A DNA stretch of 7,449 bases from DASUZB01 sp036377075 (GTDB taxonomy: Bacteria; Actinomycetota; CALGFH01), in contig DASUZB010000141.1 in the NCBI GenBank assembly GCA_036377075.1, positions 1-7,449 of the forward strand, in the 5' to 3' direction. Each line of letters begins with the position of its first letter. The stretch's first letter is position 1. The notes beneath the pieces were generated by a model, which ran no database searches, was not told the origin of the DNA, and saw nothing but the letters and a program-made list of their open reading frames with translations. Positions 1-4,846 of the stretch are shown here, piece by piece. The position numbers and the translations under genes are program-made.

Positions 1-270
1 GGCGCGGTCCGCCGCCGCGCCGCCCGGCTCGGCGGCCGGGGCGGCGACGGCCGCGTGGCGGGCGTGGGCGCGGCCCGGGCCGGCGTCGGCGGTGGCGTAG
101 GAGAGGCCGACCAGGCCGGCCGCGGCCGCGGACAGCACCACGGCGAGGGCGGCGCGGCGGGTCGGCTGGCTGCGCGCGAACCGGGCCAGCCGGCGCCAGG
201 CCGCCGCCCAGCGGCCGCGGCGGCGGGGCCGCTGGGGGCGGAGGGGCACCAGGTCGGTGGAGGGGCTCAT
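1..270 (-). CDS. Single-anchor membrane protein, N-terminal 90 residues only (3' end off window)
   Basis: The reading frame opens with ATG at 270 and stays open to the window edge, so only the first 90 residues are seen. Residues 1-39 are cytoplasmic in character and very basic (Arg-rich, PRRRGR and RRLARFARSQ). Residues about 40-60 form one hydrophobic helix (ALAVVLSAAAAGLVGLSYA), after which the chain becomes Ala/Pro/Gly-rich, as in an exported linker. There is no lipobox Cys. The start lies 2 bases after the stop of the upstream gene (TGA-CC-ATG), so the two are probably translated together. A short basic tail, one helix and an external domain is the layout of VirB8/TcpC-like conjugation proteins, and the upstream gene looks TrbL/VirB6-like. 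This is a guess from context, since the diagnostic domain lies off the window. The gene is real with good confidence; its function is unknown. Confidence 0.6.
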   Translation of the reverse strand, partial: MSPSTDLVPLRPQRPRRRGRWAAAWRRLARFARSQPTRRAALAVVLSAAAAGLVGLSYATADAGPGRAHARHAAVAAPAAEPGGAAADRA

Positions 271-272
271 GG

Positions 273-1490
273 TCACGCACCCCCGAGGGCGACGCGGCGG
301 CCGCGGCGGACGCGGCGCAGCCAGCGGCTGGCGAGCACGGCCGTGGCCAGCGGCCCGATCGACCCGGCGACCAGCAGGCTGAGCTGCTCGTCGGCGGCGT
401 GGACGAGCTGGCCGAGCCACAGGACCGCGAGCGAGGCGAGGCTGGCGCCGGCGAGCAGGGTGGCCGCGGCGGCCAGCGGCAGCAGCCACCAGGTGAGGAC
501 GGCGCGGCGCCAGCGCGGCTCGGCGGCGAGCGGCAGCACCACCAGGGCGGCGAGGCACAGCAGGTACAGCAGGGCCTGGGCGCAGGCGGCGACCATCGCC
601 AGCACGCCGAGCAGCAGCGCGAACGGCAGCACGTACAGCGCCGCGGAGCTGGCGATCAGGGCGCGCTCGGGGCCGTGGCGGCCGATCGCCCAGTCGTTGA
701 CGCCGGTGATCCGGCGGCGCAGCAGGTCGAGCACGCCGGTCTTGCCGGCCGGCGGCGACTCGGCCAGGGTCGTCCCGCCGCTCTGCAGCCGCGACAGCGG
801 GTAGGCGACGAACTCGGTCCAGTAGCGGCCGGCGAGCCGCTCGCGCACCTGGTCGGCGTCGACGCGGTCGCCGTCGAGCCGCACCACCGCCGCCACGGTG
901 GTGGCCATCCCGGGCACGGCCACCCCGGGCGCCGCGGCCAGCCGGGTGGTGGTGGACGGCCGGGTCACGACGAGGGTCGCGGCGACCAGCAGGAGCGCGG
1001 CGACCAGCCAGGCGCGGCGGGCGGGCCGGCGCAGCACCCCGTAGGCGATCAGCGCGGCGAGCAGGACGGTGGTGCCGCCCTGCAGGGGCAGGCGCCAGGC
1101 GTCGCGCCAGGCGCTGACGTCGCCGGCGAGCGAGCGCCCCACCAGGAAGTCGAGCAGGTTGAGGCGGAACACGTCGCGCTGGCGCTCGATCGACCCCTTG
1201 GCCATCCCGGCCGCGGCGGAGATGGCACCGCGGGCGATGGCGTTGCCGGCGCCGCCGCCGTGGATCGCCACCAGCTCGCGCTGGTAGTCCCAGGTCGTGG
1301 CGGGCGCGCGCGGGTCGCCGGCGCGGTGCGGGTTGAGGGCGAACACGGTGGCGAGCAGCAGGAAGGTGGCGCCCAGGTAGGGCACGAGCACCATCCAGAA
1401 CCACGCGTGGGTGCCGAGCTCGGCCAGGCGTCGAGGGGCGTTGGGCCGGCCCGAGGGCGGCGTGGCGTGCCGGGTCATGGCGAGGCGCAT
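273..1490 (-). CDS. Multi-pass membrane protein, TrbL/VirB6-like (putative conjugation channel component)
   Basis: This is a 405-residue protein. The frame stays open upstream to 1757, but ATG at 1490 follows a good ribosome site (AAGGGGGAG, 1494-1502), and the upstream residues are Arg/Pro/Ala-rich without domain character, so I start at 1490. Predicted membrane helices lie at about 29-52, 138-154, 158-176, 281-302, 303-322, 330-363 (long, perhaps broken or re-entrant) and 368-390. The tail is basic (RWLRRVRRGRR). A soluble stretch at about 180-280 includes FVAYPLSRLQSGG (227-239). This resembles the FVxRPxxxLxxG element I associate with actinobacterial TrbL/VirB6-type proteins of integrative conjugative elements, as does the helix order. 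Such proteins form the inner-membrane pore of type IV secretion. No ATPase, coupling protein or relaxase is in view, so the call rests on resemblance. It could be an unrelated polytopic protein. It is followed after 2 bases by the next minus-strand gene. Confidence 0.55.
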   Translation of the reverse strand: MRLAMTRHATPPSGRPNAPRRLAELGTHAWFWMVLVPYLGATFLLLATVFALNPHRAGDPRAPATTWDYQRELVAIHGGGAGNAIARGAISAAAGMAKGSIERQRDVFRLNLLDFLVGRSLAGDVSAWRDAWRLPLQGGTTVLLAALIAYGVLRRPARRAWLVAALLLVAATLVVTRPSTTTRLAAAPGVAVPGMATTVAAVVRLDGDRVDADQVRERLAGRYWTEFVAYPLSRLQSGGTTLAESPPAGKTGVLDLLRRRITGVNDWAIGRHGPERALIASSAALYVLPFALLLGVLAMVAACAQALLYLLCLAALVVLPLAAEPRWRRAVLTWWLLPLAAAATLLAGASLASLAVLWLGQLVHAADEQLSLLVAGSIGPLATAVLASRWLRRVRRGRRVALGGA

Positions 1491-1516
1491 GACTCCCCCT
1501 TCGAGTGGGTCGCGAC

Positions 1517-1598
1517 GCCTCGTGCGGCGGCGGGGCCGCGGGCGGGCGGTCGGTACGCACGCCGTCGCTGCGGCACGGCCCGCGCCGTCGCACGAGGC
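1517..1598 (-). other. Long-range inverted repeat in the leader of the membrane-protein operon
   Basis: GCCTCGTGCG (1517-1526) is the exact reverse complement of CGCACGAGGC (1589-1598), a 10-bp stem closing a GC-rich 62-base interior that contains further short pairings. On the minus strand it lies between the possible promoter (1705-1732) and the gene start at 1490, ending 26 bases before the ATG. It could form a leader RNA domain. At this GC content some inverted repeats arise by chance, and I recognise no known riboswitch consensus. Confidence 0.3.
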
Positions 1599-1650
1599 CG
1601 GTGCCAGCTCGAAGCGTGGTGCTGGCGCCGGCGGACGCTGTCGTCGGCAT

Positions 1651-1668
1651 GGCCGGCTGGTGCCGGCC
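1651..1668 (-). other. Perfect hairpin in the leader of the membrane-protein operon
   Basis: GGCCGGC (1651-1657) and GCCGGCC (1662-1668) form a 7-bp stem around a 4-base loop. On the minus strand, flanking GGCA and TGCC could extend the stem after a small internal loop. It lies about 30 bases after the predicted start of the minus-strand transcript. There is no T-tract, so it is not an intrinsic terminator by the usual criteria. Confidence 0.3.
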
Positions 1669-1694
1669 GGTTGCCGGGGACTGGTCGCGGTGGT

Positions 1695-1734
1695 TGCTAC
1701 GTTGAGTGTACGGCTGCTACGGAGAGTGTCCGGT
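1695..1734. repeat. 20-bp tandem direct repeat, two copies
   Basis: The copies are TGCTACGTTGAGTGTACGGC (1695-1714) and TGCTACGGAGAGTGTCCGGT (1715-1734), with 16 of 20 positions the same and the copies directly adjacent. The 20-base period is about two turns of the helix, so two protein subunits would sit on nearly the same face. The 9-mer GCTACGGAG of the second copy occurs again at 1995-2003, upstream of the kinase. A regulator-binding site is possible. Confidence 0.5.
1705..1732 (-). promoter_or_regulatory. Possible promoter for the minus-strand membrane-protein operon
   Basis: On the minus strand, TACACT (1710-1705) matches the actinobacterial -10 pattern TAnnnT. CGGACA (1732-1727) matches four of six -35 positions, with a 16-base spacer. 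Transcription would start near 1698 and give a leader of about 200 bases before the ATG at 1490. Each element falls in one copy of the 20-bp direct repeat. Confidence 0.3.
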
Positions 1735-1862
1735 GCGGTCCCCTCGCCGGCGACCACTGGGGGGCGGGAGGTTGGGCTCGCGCTGCGGCGCTGGGGAGGT
1801 GGCCGGGCCCGGACGTGCGGCGGATGTGTCGCCTCCTAGGGTGCGACGGGGAGCCCGCACGA

Positions 1863-1873
1863 TCAAGTCTTGA
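1863..1873. promoter_or_regulatory. Short palindrome with -35-like sequence
   Basis: TCAAG-T-CTTGA is a perfect 5-bp inverted repeat around one base, in an unusually AT-rich spot of the intergenic region. It gives TTGACT on the plus strand (1870-1875) and TTGATC on the minus strand. Neither has a convincing -10 at the right distance (the minus strand offers only CACCCT after 17 bases). It may be an operator or chance. Confidence 0.2.
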
Positions 1874-2084
1874 CTCTCCGGCCCGCCCATGGGTCCGCTG
1901 CATCCTGCCGTCTGCCCAGCTCACGACGCTCCTGGGCGGTGTGGCGGGACGGCCGGGGCGACCCCGGCGGGGCGGGCGGTGCGCGCTGCGCTACGCTACG
2001 GAGCGGGCGCGTGCCGGTCACGGGCGCGCCCCGCGCCACTGCGGGTGGCGGGCGAGCCGTGCGCCGGCTGTGCACTGACGGCCG

Positions 2085-2091
2085 AGGGAGG
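2085..2091 (+). promoter_or_regulatory. Ribosome binding site deciding the kinase start
   Basis: AGGGAGG lies 6 bases before the ATG at 2098. No comparable site precedes the other in-frame starts (further upstream, or ATG at 2140), so it fixes the kinase start. Confidence 0.75.
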
Positions 2092-2097
2092 CCCGGG

Positions 2098-3297
2098 ATG
2101 CCAGGTGGTCGAGGCGGTAGGCCGGCGGCGGCGGCCACGATGCCGTGCCCGAGCCCGGTGGTGTGGGCGCCGCCGGACGGGCTCGAGGCGCTGGCCGCCT
2201 CGCTGGGGATCGGGTTCGACCGCGCCACCGCCGGCATGGCCCTGCTCGACCTGGACGGCCGCGTGGTGCGGGCCAACCGCCCCCTGCGCGAGCTGGTGGG
2301 GCGCACGTCACTCGCCGGCAGGAACATGCTGTCGCTGGTGCGCCGTGACGACCGGGCGGAGCTGGTCGGTGGCGTGGCCGCCGCGCTGGCGTCCGGCGCC
2401 GACGCGGCGCTGCGGCCGGGGCACCGCTGCGTCCTGGTCGGCCGGCGAGGGACTGGCCACGCGGTCGAGGTCGCGGTCGCCGTGACCGTCCTGCGGGACG
2501 GGTACGGCGAGGCGCTGGCGCTGCTGGTCGAGTGCCACCAGGAGGGCGGGCGCGCCGCCGCCCTGGAGCGGGCCGAGCGGGAGCGCCGCAGCCTGCTGCG
2601 GCAGCTGGTCACCGCCCAGGAGGACGAGCGCCGCCGCCTGGCCGCCAACCTGCACGACGACACCATCCAGGCGCTGGCGGCCGCGCTGCTGCTGCTCGAC
2701 GTCCTGGACGCGCGCGTCGACCGCGCCGCGCTCGGCGAGGACGCCGTCGGCGGCGCCGATGCCTGGGACGTGGTCCGCTTCACCGCCGAGCGGATCCGCC
2801 GCAACGTCGAGCACGGCCTGCAGTCCGCCCGCACCTTCCTGTTCGACCTGCGGCCGCCCGAGCTGGACGAGGGCGGCCTCGAGGCCGCCCTGCGGCGGCA
2901 GCTCGACCGCCTGGCCGAGCGTGCCGGCTGCGCGGTGGCGCTGCACTGGGCGCCGGTGGGCGCGCTGGACCGCGACCGCGAGACGATCCTGTTCCGCGCC
3001 GTGCAGGAGGCGCTGGCGAACGTGGCGAGGCACGCCGGCGCGACCACGGCGTCGATCCGTGCCTGGCGGGAGGGGGGCACGGTCGCCGTCGAGGTGGCCG
3101 ACGACGGCGTCGGCTTCGACGCCGTCGAGCTGCTCGCCGGGGCGCCCGCCGCCGGCCACCTCGGCCTGCGCTTCATGGCCGAGCGGATCGGGGGCGCCGG
3201 CGGGACGCTGCGGATCGACGCCGCGCCGGGGAAGGGGACCGTGGTCCGCCTCCGCCTGCCCGCCGGGACGGCGCCGCCACGGCCGGGCGGCGCCTAG
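2098..3297 (+). CDS. Cytosolic PAS sensor histidine kinase, NarX/DegS (HisKA_3) type
   Basis: This 399-residue kinase would autophosphorylate a histidine and pass the phosphate to a response regulator, usually of the NarL/FixJ type for this family. A PAS domain lies at about 40-147 (GMALLDLDGRVVRANRPL at 46-63). A charged helical linker (150-180) leads to the H-box, EDERRRLAANLHDDTIQAL, with the phospho-accepting His186. The ATPase domain shows the N-box QEALANVARHAGA with Asn308, the G1 box VADDGVGFD (333-341) and a glycine-rich GHLGLRFMAERIGGAGG region (353-369). I see no membrane helix or signal peptide, so it should sense a cytosolic signal; the PAS sequence does not reveal the ligand. 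No receiver-domain gene lies on either side, so the partner is encoded elsewhere. Its stop overlaps the stop of the convergent clgR gene. The family call is very secure; the physiological role is unknown. Confidence 0.93.
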   Translation: MPGGRGGRPAAAATMPCPSPVVWAPPDGLEALAASLGIGFDRATAGMALLDLDGRVVRANRPLRELVGRTSLAGRNMLSLVRRDDRAELVGGVAAALASGADAALRPGHRCVLVGRRGTGHAVEVAVAVTVLRDGYGEALALLVECHQEGGRAAALERAERERRSLLRQLVTAQEDERRRLAANLHDDTIQALAAALLLLDVLDARVDRAALGEDAVGGADAWDVVRFTAERIRRNVEHGLQSARTFLFDLRPPELDEGGLEAALRRQLDRLAERAGCAVALHWAPVGALDRDRETILFRAVQEALANVARHAGATTASIRAWREGGTVAVEVADDGVGFDAVELLAGAPAAGHLGLRFMAERIGGAGGTLRIDAAPGKGTVVRLRLPAGTAPPRPGGA

Positions 3298-3653
3298 GCG
3301 GAGCGGCGGCTGGCGAACGCCTGGAAGTCGAGCACCCTGGCCATCGGGGCGGCACTCGGCGCGGCCGGCGCCGGCGCCGGGGCGGGCAGGAAGCCGACCG
3401 CGGTGGTGTGGGCGCCGGCCTCGAGCCGGACGAGCGCCTCGGCGACCTCGAACAGCAGGTCCGACAGGACCAGGCCGAGCGCGGCGCAGATCGCCTCGAG
3501 CACCTCGGAGGAGGCCTCCTTGAGGCCCCGCTCGACCTCGGACAGGTAGGTCAGCGAGACCCCGGCCGCCTGGGCGACCTCGCGCAGGGTGCGGCCCTGG
3601 GCCTGGCGGCGGCGCCGCAGGCTGGCCCCGATGAGGTCGCGCATGCGGGTCAC
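3294..3653 (-). CDS. clgR: ClgR-type transcriptional regulator of Clp protease genes
   Basis: This 119-residue protein carries an XRE-type helix-turn-helix at about residues 7-66. Its core, GRTLREVAQAAGVSLTYLSE (20-39) followed by VERGLKEASSEVLEAIC (40-56), is close to what I know of actinobacterial ClgR/PopR proteins, which activate clp and lon genes. I start at GTG 3653: GAGG lies 8 bases upstream, and the GTG overlaps the clpP stop as GTGA. An ATG three codons later (3644) would be too far from that site. After the DNA-binding domain comes an Ala/Pro linker (about 90-103) and a tail, MARVLDFQAFASRRSA. ClgR and PopR are themselves Clp substrates in studied species, with C-terminal alanines mattering, so the terminal SA is notable though not proof. 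Co-transcription with clpP and a candidate operator upstream of clpP suggest autoregulation. PopR is the alternative name. Confidence 0.82.
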   Translation of the reverse strand: MTRMRDLIGASLRRRRQAQGRTLREVAQAAGVSLTYLSEVERGLKEASSEVLEAICAALGLVLSDLLFEVAEALVRLEAGAHTTAVGFLPAPAPAPAAPSAAPMARVLDFQAFASRRSA

Positions 3654-4216
3654 TTGCTGACCTCGTCGATCAGGCCGTAGGCCACCGCCTCCTCGGCCGA
3701 GAACCAGGTGTCCCGGTCGGTGTCGTGGTGGATGCGCTCGACCGTCTGGCCGGTCGCCTCGGCCAGGATGTCGTCCAGGCGGCGGCGCAGGCGCAGCACC
3801 TCCTCGGCGGTGCGCTCCAGGTCGGCGGCCTGGCCCTGGAACTGCCCGCTCCAGGGCTGGTGGATGAGGATGCGGGCGTTCGGGGTGGCGCGGCGCCGGC
3901 CGCGGGCGCCGACCGCGAGCACCACCGAGGCGAGCGAGGCGGCCATGCCCGCGCAGATGGTGGCGACCGGGCAGCGCACCTGCGCCATGGTGTCGATCAC
4001 GGCCAGGCCGGAGAGCACCTCCCCGCCGGGGGAGTTGATGCGCAGCTCGATCGGCTCGTCCTCGGCCTCCTGCTCGAGCCAGAGCAGCCGCGCCATCACG
4101 TCGTTGGCCTTGGCCGCGTCGATCTCGCCGGACAGCAGCACCACGCGGCGCCGCAGCAGGCGGTCGACCGGGTCGATGGGTCGGTCGAAGAGCTCGAAGG
4201 CGGTGCCCGTGTCCAT
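3650..4216 (-). CDS. clpP: ATP-dependent Clp protease proteolytic subunit ClpP
   Basis: This is a 188-residue serine peptidase that would form the barrel-shaped proteolytic core fed by a Clp ATPase (ClpX or ClpC). The catalytic triad, placed by comparison with E. coli ClpP, is Ser94 (GMAAS), His119 (RILIHQP) and Asp169 (HDTDRDTWF). The INSPGGEVLSGLAVIDTM block (60-77) and C-terminal SAEEAVAYGLIDEVS (173-187) are also typical. The N-terminus is short, and the usual YDIYSRLL-like segment reads IDPVDRLL here. The protein ends soon after the last core strand, so it is a compact paralogue and perhaps not the main housekeeping ClpP. No second clpP or ATPase lies in the window, whereas actinobacteria often encode clpP pairs. 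ATG 4216 has no ribosome site, but a -10 box sits 6 bases upstream, which fits a leaderless mRNA. The gene overlaps clgR by 4 bases (GTGA). Confidence 0.92.
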   Translation of the reverse strand: MDTGTAFELFDRPIDPVDRLLRRRVVLLSGEIDAAKANDVMARLLWLEQEAEDEPIELRINSPGGEVLSGLAVIDTMAQVRCPVATICAGMAASLASVVLAVGARGRRRATPNARILIHQPWSGQFQGQAADLERTAEEVLRLRRRLDDILAEATGQTVERIHHDTDRDTWFSAEEAVAYGLIDEVSK

Positions 4217-4222
4217 GCGAGC

Positions 4223-4228
4223 AGGGTA
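4223..4228 (-). promoter_or_regulatory. -10 box of a likely leaderless clpP promoter
   Basis: On the minus strand TACCCT (4228-4223) fits TAnnnT and is followed by exactly six bases and then the clpP ATG. Transcription would therefore start at or next to the A of the start codon. The lack of a ribosome site before clpP agrees. No -35 is recognisable around 4246-4251, as expected for an activator-dependent promoter. Confidence 0.5.
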
Positions 4229-4255
4229 CGCGACGGGCGCGCCGGCCGGCGACCC

Positions 4256-4273
4256 GTTCCGCCGACGGCGAAG
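4256..4273. promoter_or_regulatory. Candidate ClgR operator upstream of clpP-clgR
   Basis: The site reads GTTCCGCCGACGGCGAAG on the plus strand, an imperfect palindrome with GCC-nnn-GGC at its core. Read on the minus strand it contains TTCGC-N5-GCG. As I recall it, the ClgR consensus is GTTCGC-N5-GCG in Streptomyces and CGCYNANRGCG (core) in Corynebacterium. The plus-strand core CGCCGACGGCG fits the latter completely. Its centre is about 49 bases upstream of the predicted clpP transcription start, a usual place for an activator just upstream of -35. Confidence 0.5.
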
Positions 4274-4394
4274 CGCCGGCGAGCGGGATCACCCGACTCC
4301 TGCGAGACTCCGGGGGTCCGGGGCTCGAGGATCGGCGCGGTCGCCCGGATGGATTGGGCCGGCAGGGCGGGTGACGACAGCGGAGCGTGCGCAG

Positions 4395-4763
4395 ATGGCC
4401 TCGTTTCACAAGGTCGAGGGGTTCGCCATCGTGATCGGGTGGGGGCTGCTGTTCCTCTGGGGCCTTGGCCTGTTCATCACCAAGCGGGACGCGGGCCGGT
4501 TCTACTGGGGGCTGCTGACCGTCCTGCAGGTGCTGCTCGGGATCCAGCTCCTCGCCGGGCTGGTGCTGTTCGCCATGGGCGGCCGCCCGTCGCTGCTGCA
4601 CTACGCCTACGGCGCCGTGTTCCCCGCGCTGGTGCTGGTCGTCTGCCACGTCTTCAGCCGCGGCCTGGAGAAGCCCCCGTTCCACCTGTTCTTCAGCATC
4701 GGGGCGTTCTTCATCTTCGGCCTCACCGCCCGCGCGCTGATGACCGGGCTCGGCCTGCCCTGA
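4395..4763 (+). CDS. Four-helix membrane protein of unknown function, upstream of cox operon
   Basis: This 122-residue protein is almost entirely membrane-embedded, with predicted helices at about 10-29, 36-61, 68-88 and 99-121 and short polar loops (TKRDAGR; GGRPS; RGLEKPP). I start at ATG 4395, preceded by GGAG at 4382-4385; GTG 4371 in frame would add 8 residues but has no properly spaced site. Four histidines are present. His69 (LLHYAYG) and His85 (VVCHVF) sit 16 residues apart in helix three, near its two ends, and His5 and His97 lie close to the starts of helices one and four. Paired histidines in a four-helix bundle recall cytochrome b-like or heme-handling proteins, but I recognise no family motif and no metal binding is shown. 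I have an impression of similar unnamed proteins in other Actinobacteria. Adjacency and shared strand with coxB (83 bases between) hint at a role with the oxidase or its assembly. Confidence 0.75.
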   Translation: MASFHKVEGFAIVIGWGLLFLWGLGLFITKRDAGRFYWGLLTVLQVLLGIQLLAGLVLFAMGGRPSLLHYAYGAVFPALVLVVCHVFSRGLEKPPFHLFFSIGAFFIFGLTARALMTGLGLP

Positions 4764-4769
4764 AGAGGG

Positions 4770-4789
4770 GCCGCCGGCTTGCTGGCGGC
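4770..4789 (+). terminator. Hairpin between the four-helix gene and coxB
   Basis: GCCGCCGG (4770-4777) and CTGGCGGC (4782-4789) form an 8-bp stem (one G-T pair) with a CTTG loop, beginning 6 bases after the stop of the four-helix gene. No T-tract follows. It may be a weak or factor-dependent terminator, or an RNA-processing or stability element between the two genes. Confidence 0.3.
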
Positions 4790-4794
4790 GATGC

Positions 4795-4800
4795 TAGAGT
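4795..4800 (+). promoter_or_regulatory. Possible -10 box for coxB
   Basis: TAGAGT fits TAnnnT, and a start near 4807 would give a leader of about 40 bases to the coxB ribosome site. I find no -35 at 16-18 bases upstream, where the hairpin lies, so this is weak. Confidence 0.2.
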
Positions 4801-4834
4801 CCAAGGCTGCACGCACCGGGCGCGACCGAGCACT

Positions 4835-4841
4835 GGGAGGG
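4835..4841 (+). promoter_or_regulatory. Strong ribosome binding site pointing to a CTG start of coxB
   Basis: GGGAGGG ends 5 bases before CTG 4847, which is in the coxB frame. It is the best match to the anti-Shine-Dalgarno sequence in this stretch and the main evidence for the coxB start. Confidence 0.65.
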
Positions 4842-4846
4842 ACACG

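Larger units (their letters stand above)
1491..2097. other. Intergenic region between divergent genes, no credible gene
   Basis: These 607 bases separate the membrane-protein operon (minus) from the sensor kinase (plus). Open frames cross the region on both strands, but they are Arg/Ala/Pro/Gly-rich, lack ribosome sites and look like by-products of high GC. I see no tRNA-like or CRISPR-like structure. What stands out is listed separately: a 20-bp direct repeat at 1695-1734, a possible minus-strand promoter inside it, inverted repeats at 1517-1598 and 1651-1668, and the palindrome TCAAGTCTTGA at 1863-1873. A TACGCT (1992-1997) fits a plus-strand -10 box for the kinase but has no recognisable -35. 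Confidence 0.6.

Noticed and set aside
1621..1690. GGCAACC followed by a hairpin on the minus strand, recalling part of an S-box (SAM) riboswitch
   Set aside because: The other conserved S-box blocks are absent and the downstream gene is not related to methionine; the match is short and likely chance in GC-rich DNA.
1491..1757. Upstream extension of the TrbL-like gene (89 more residues)
   Set aside because: The extension is Arg/Pro/Ala-rich and lacks a ribosome site, whereas ATG 1490 has AAGGGGGAG properly placed.
1697..1924. 75-codon open frame on the minus strand in the intergenic region
   Set aside because: His/Arg/Pro/Ser-rich with no ribosome site and no recognisable fold; it overlaps the direct repeats and palindrome that look regulatory.
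399..2078. Open frame of 559 codons on the plus strand opposite the TrbL-like gene
   Set aside because: Low-complexity Gly/Arg/Ala/Gln composition and no ribosome site; the minus-strand frame has clear membrane helices and a good start.
1870..2097. Upstream extension of the histidine kinase (76 more residues)
   Set aside because: The ribosome site AGGGAGG lies 6 bases before ATG 2098, and the extra residues have no domain character.
3654..4685. Upstream extension of the clgR frame across clpP and beyond
   Set aside because: This part runs over clpP in another frame and reads as low-complexity; the GTGA overlap and GAGG site place the clgR start at 3653.
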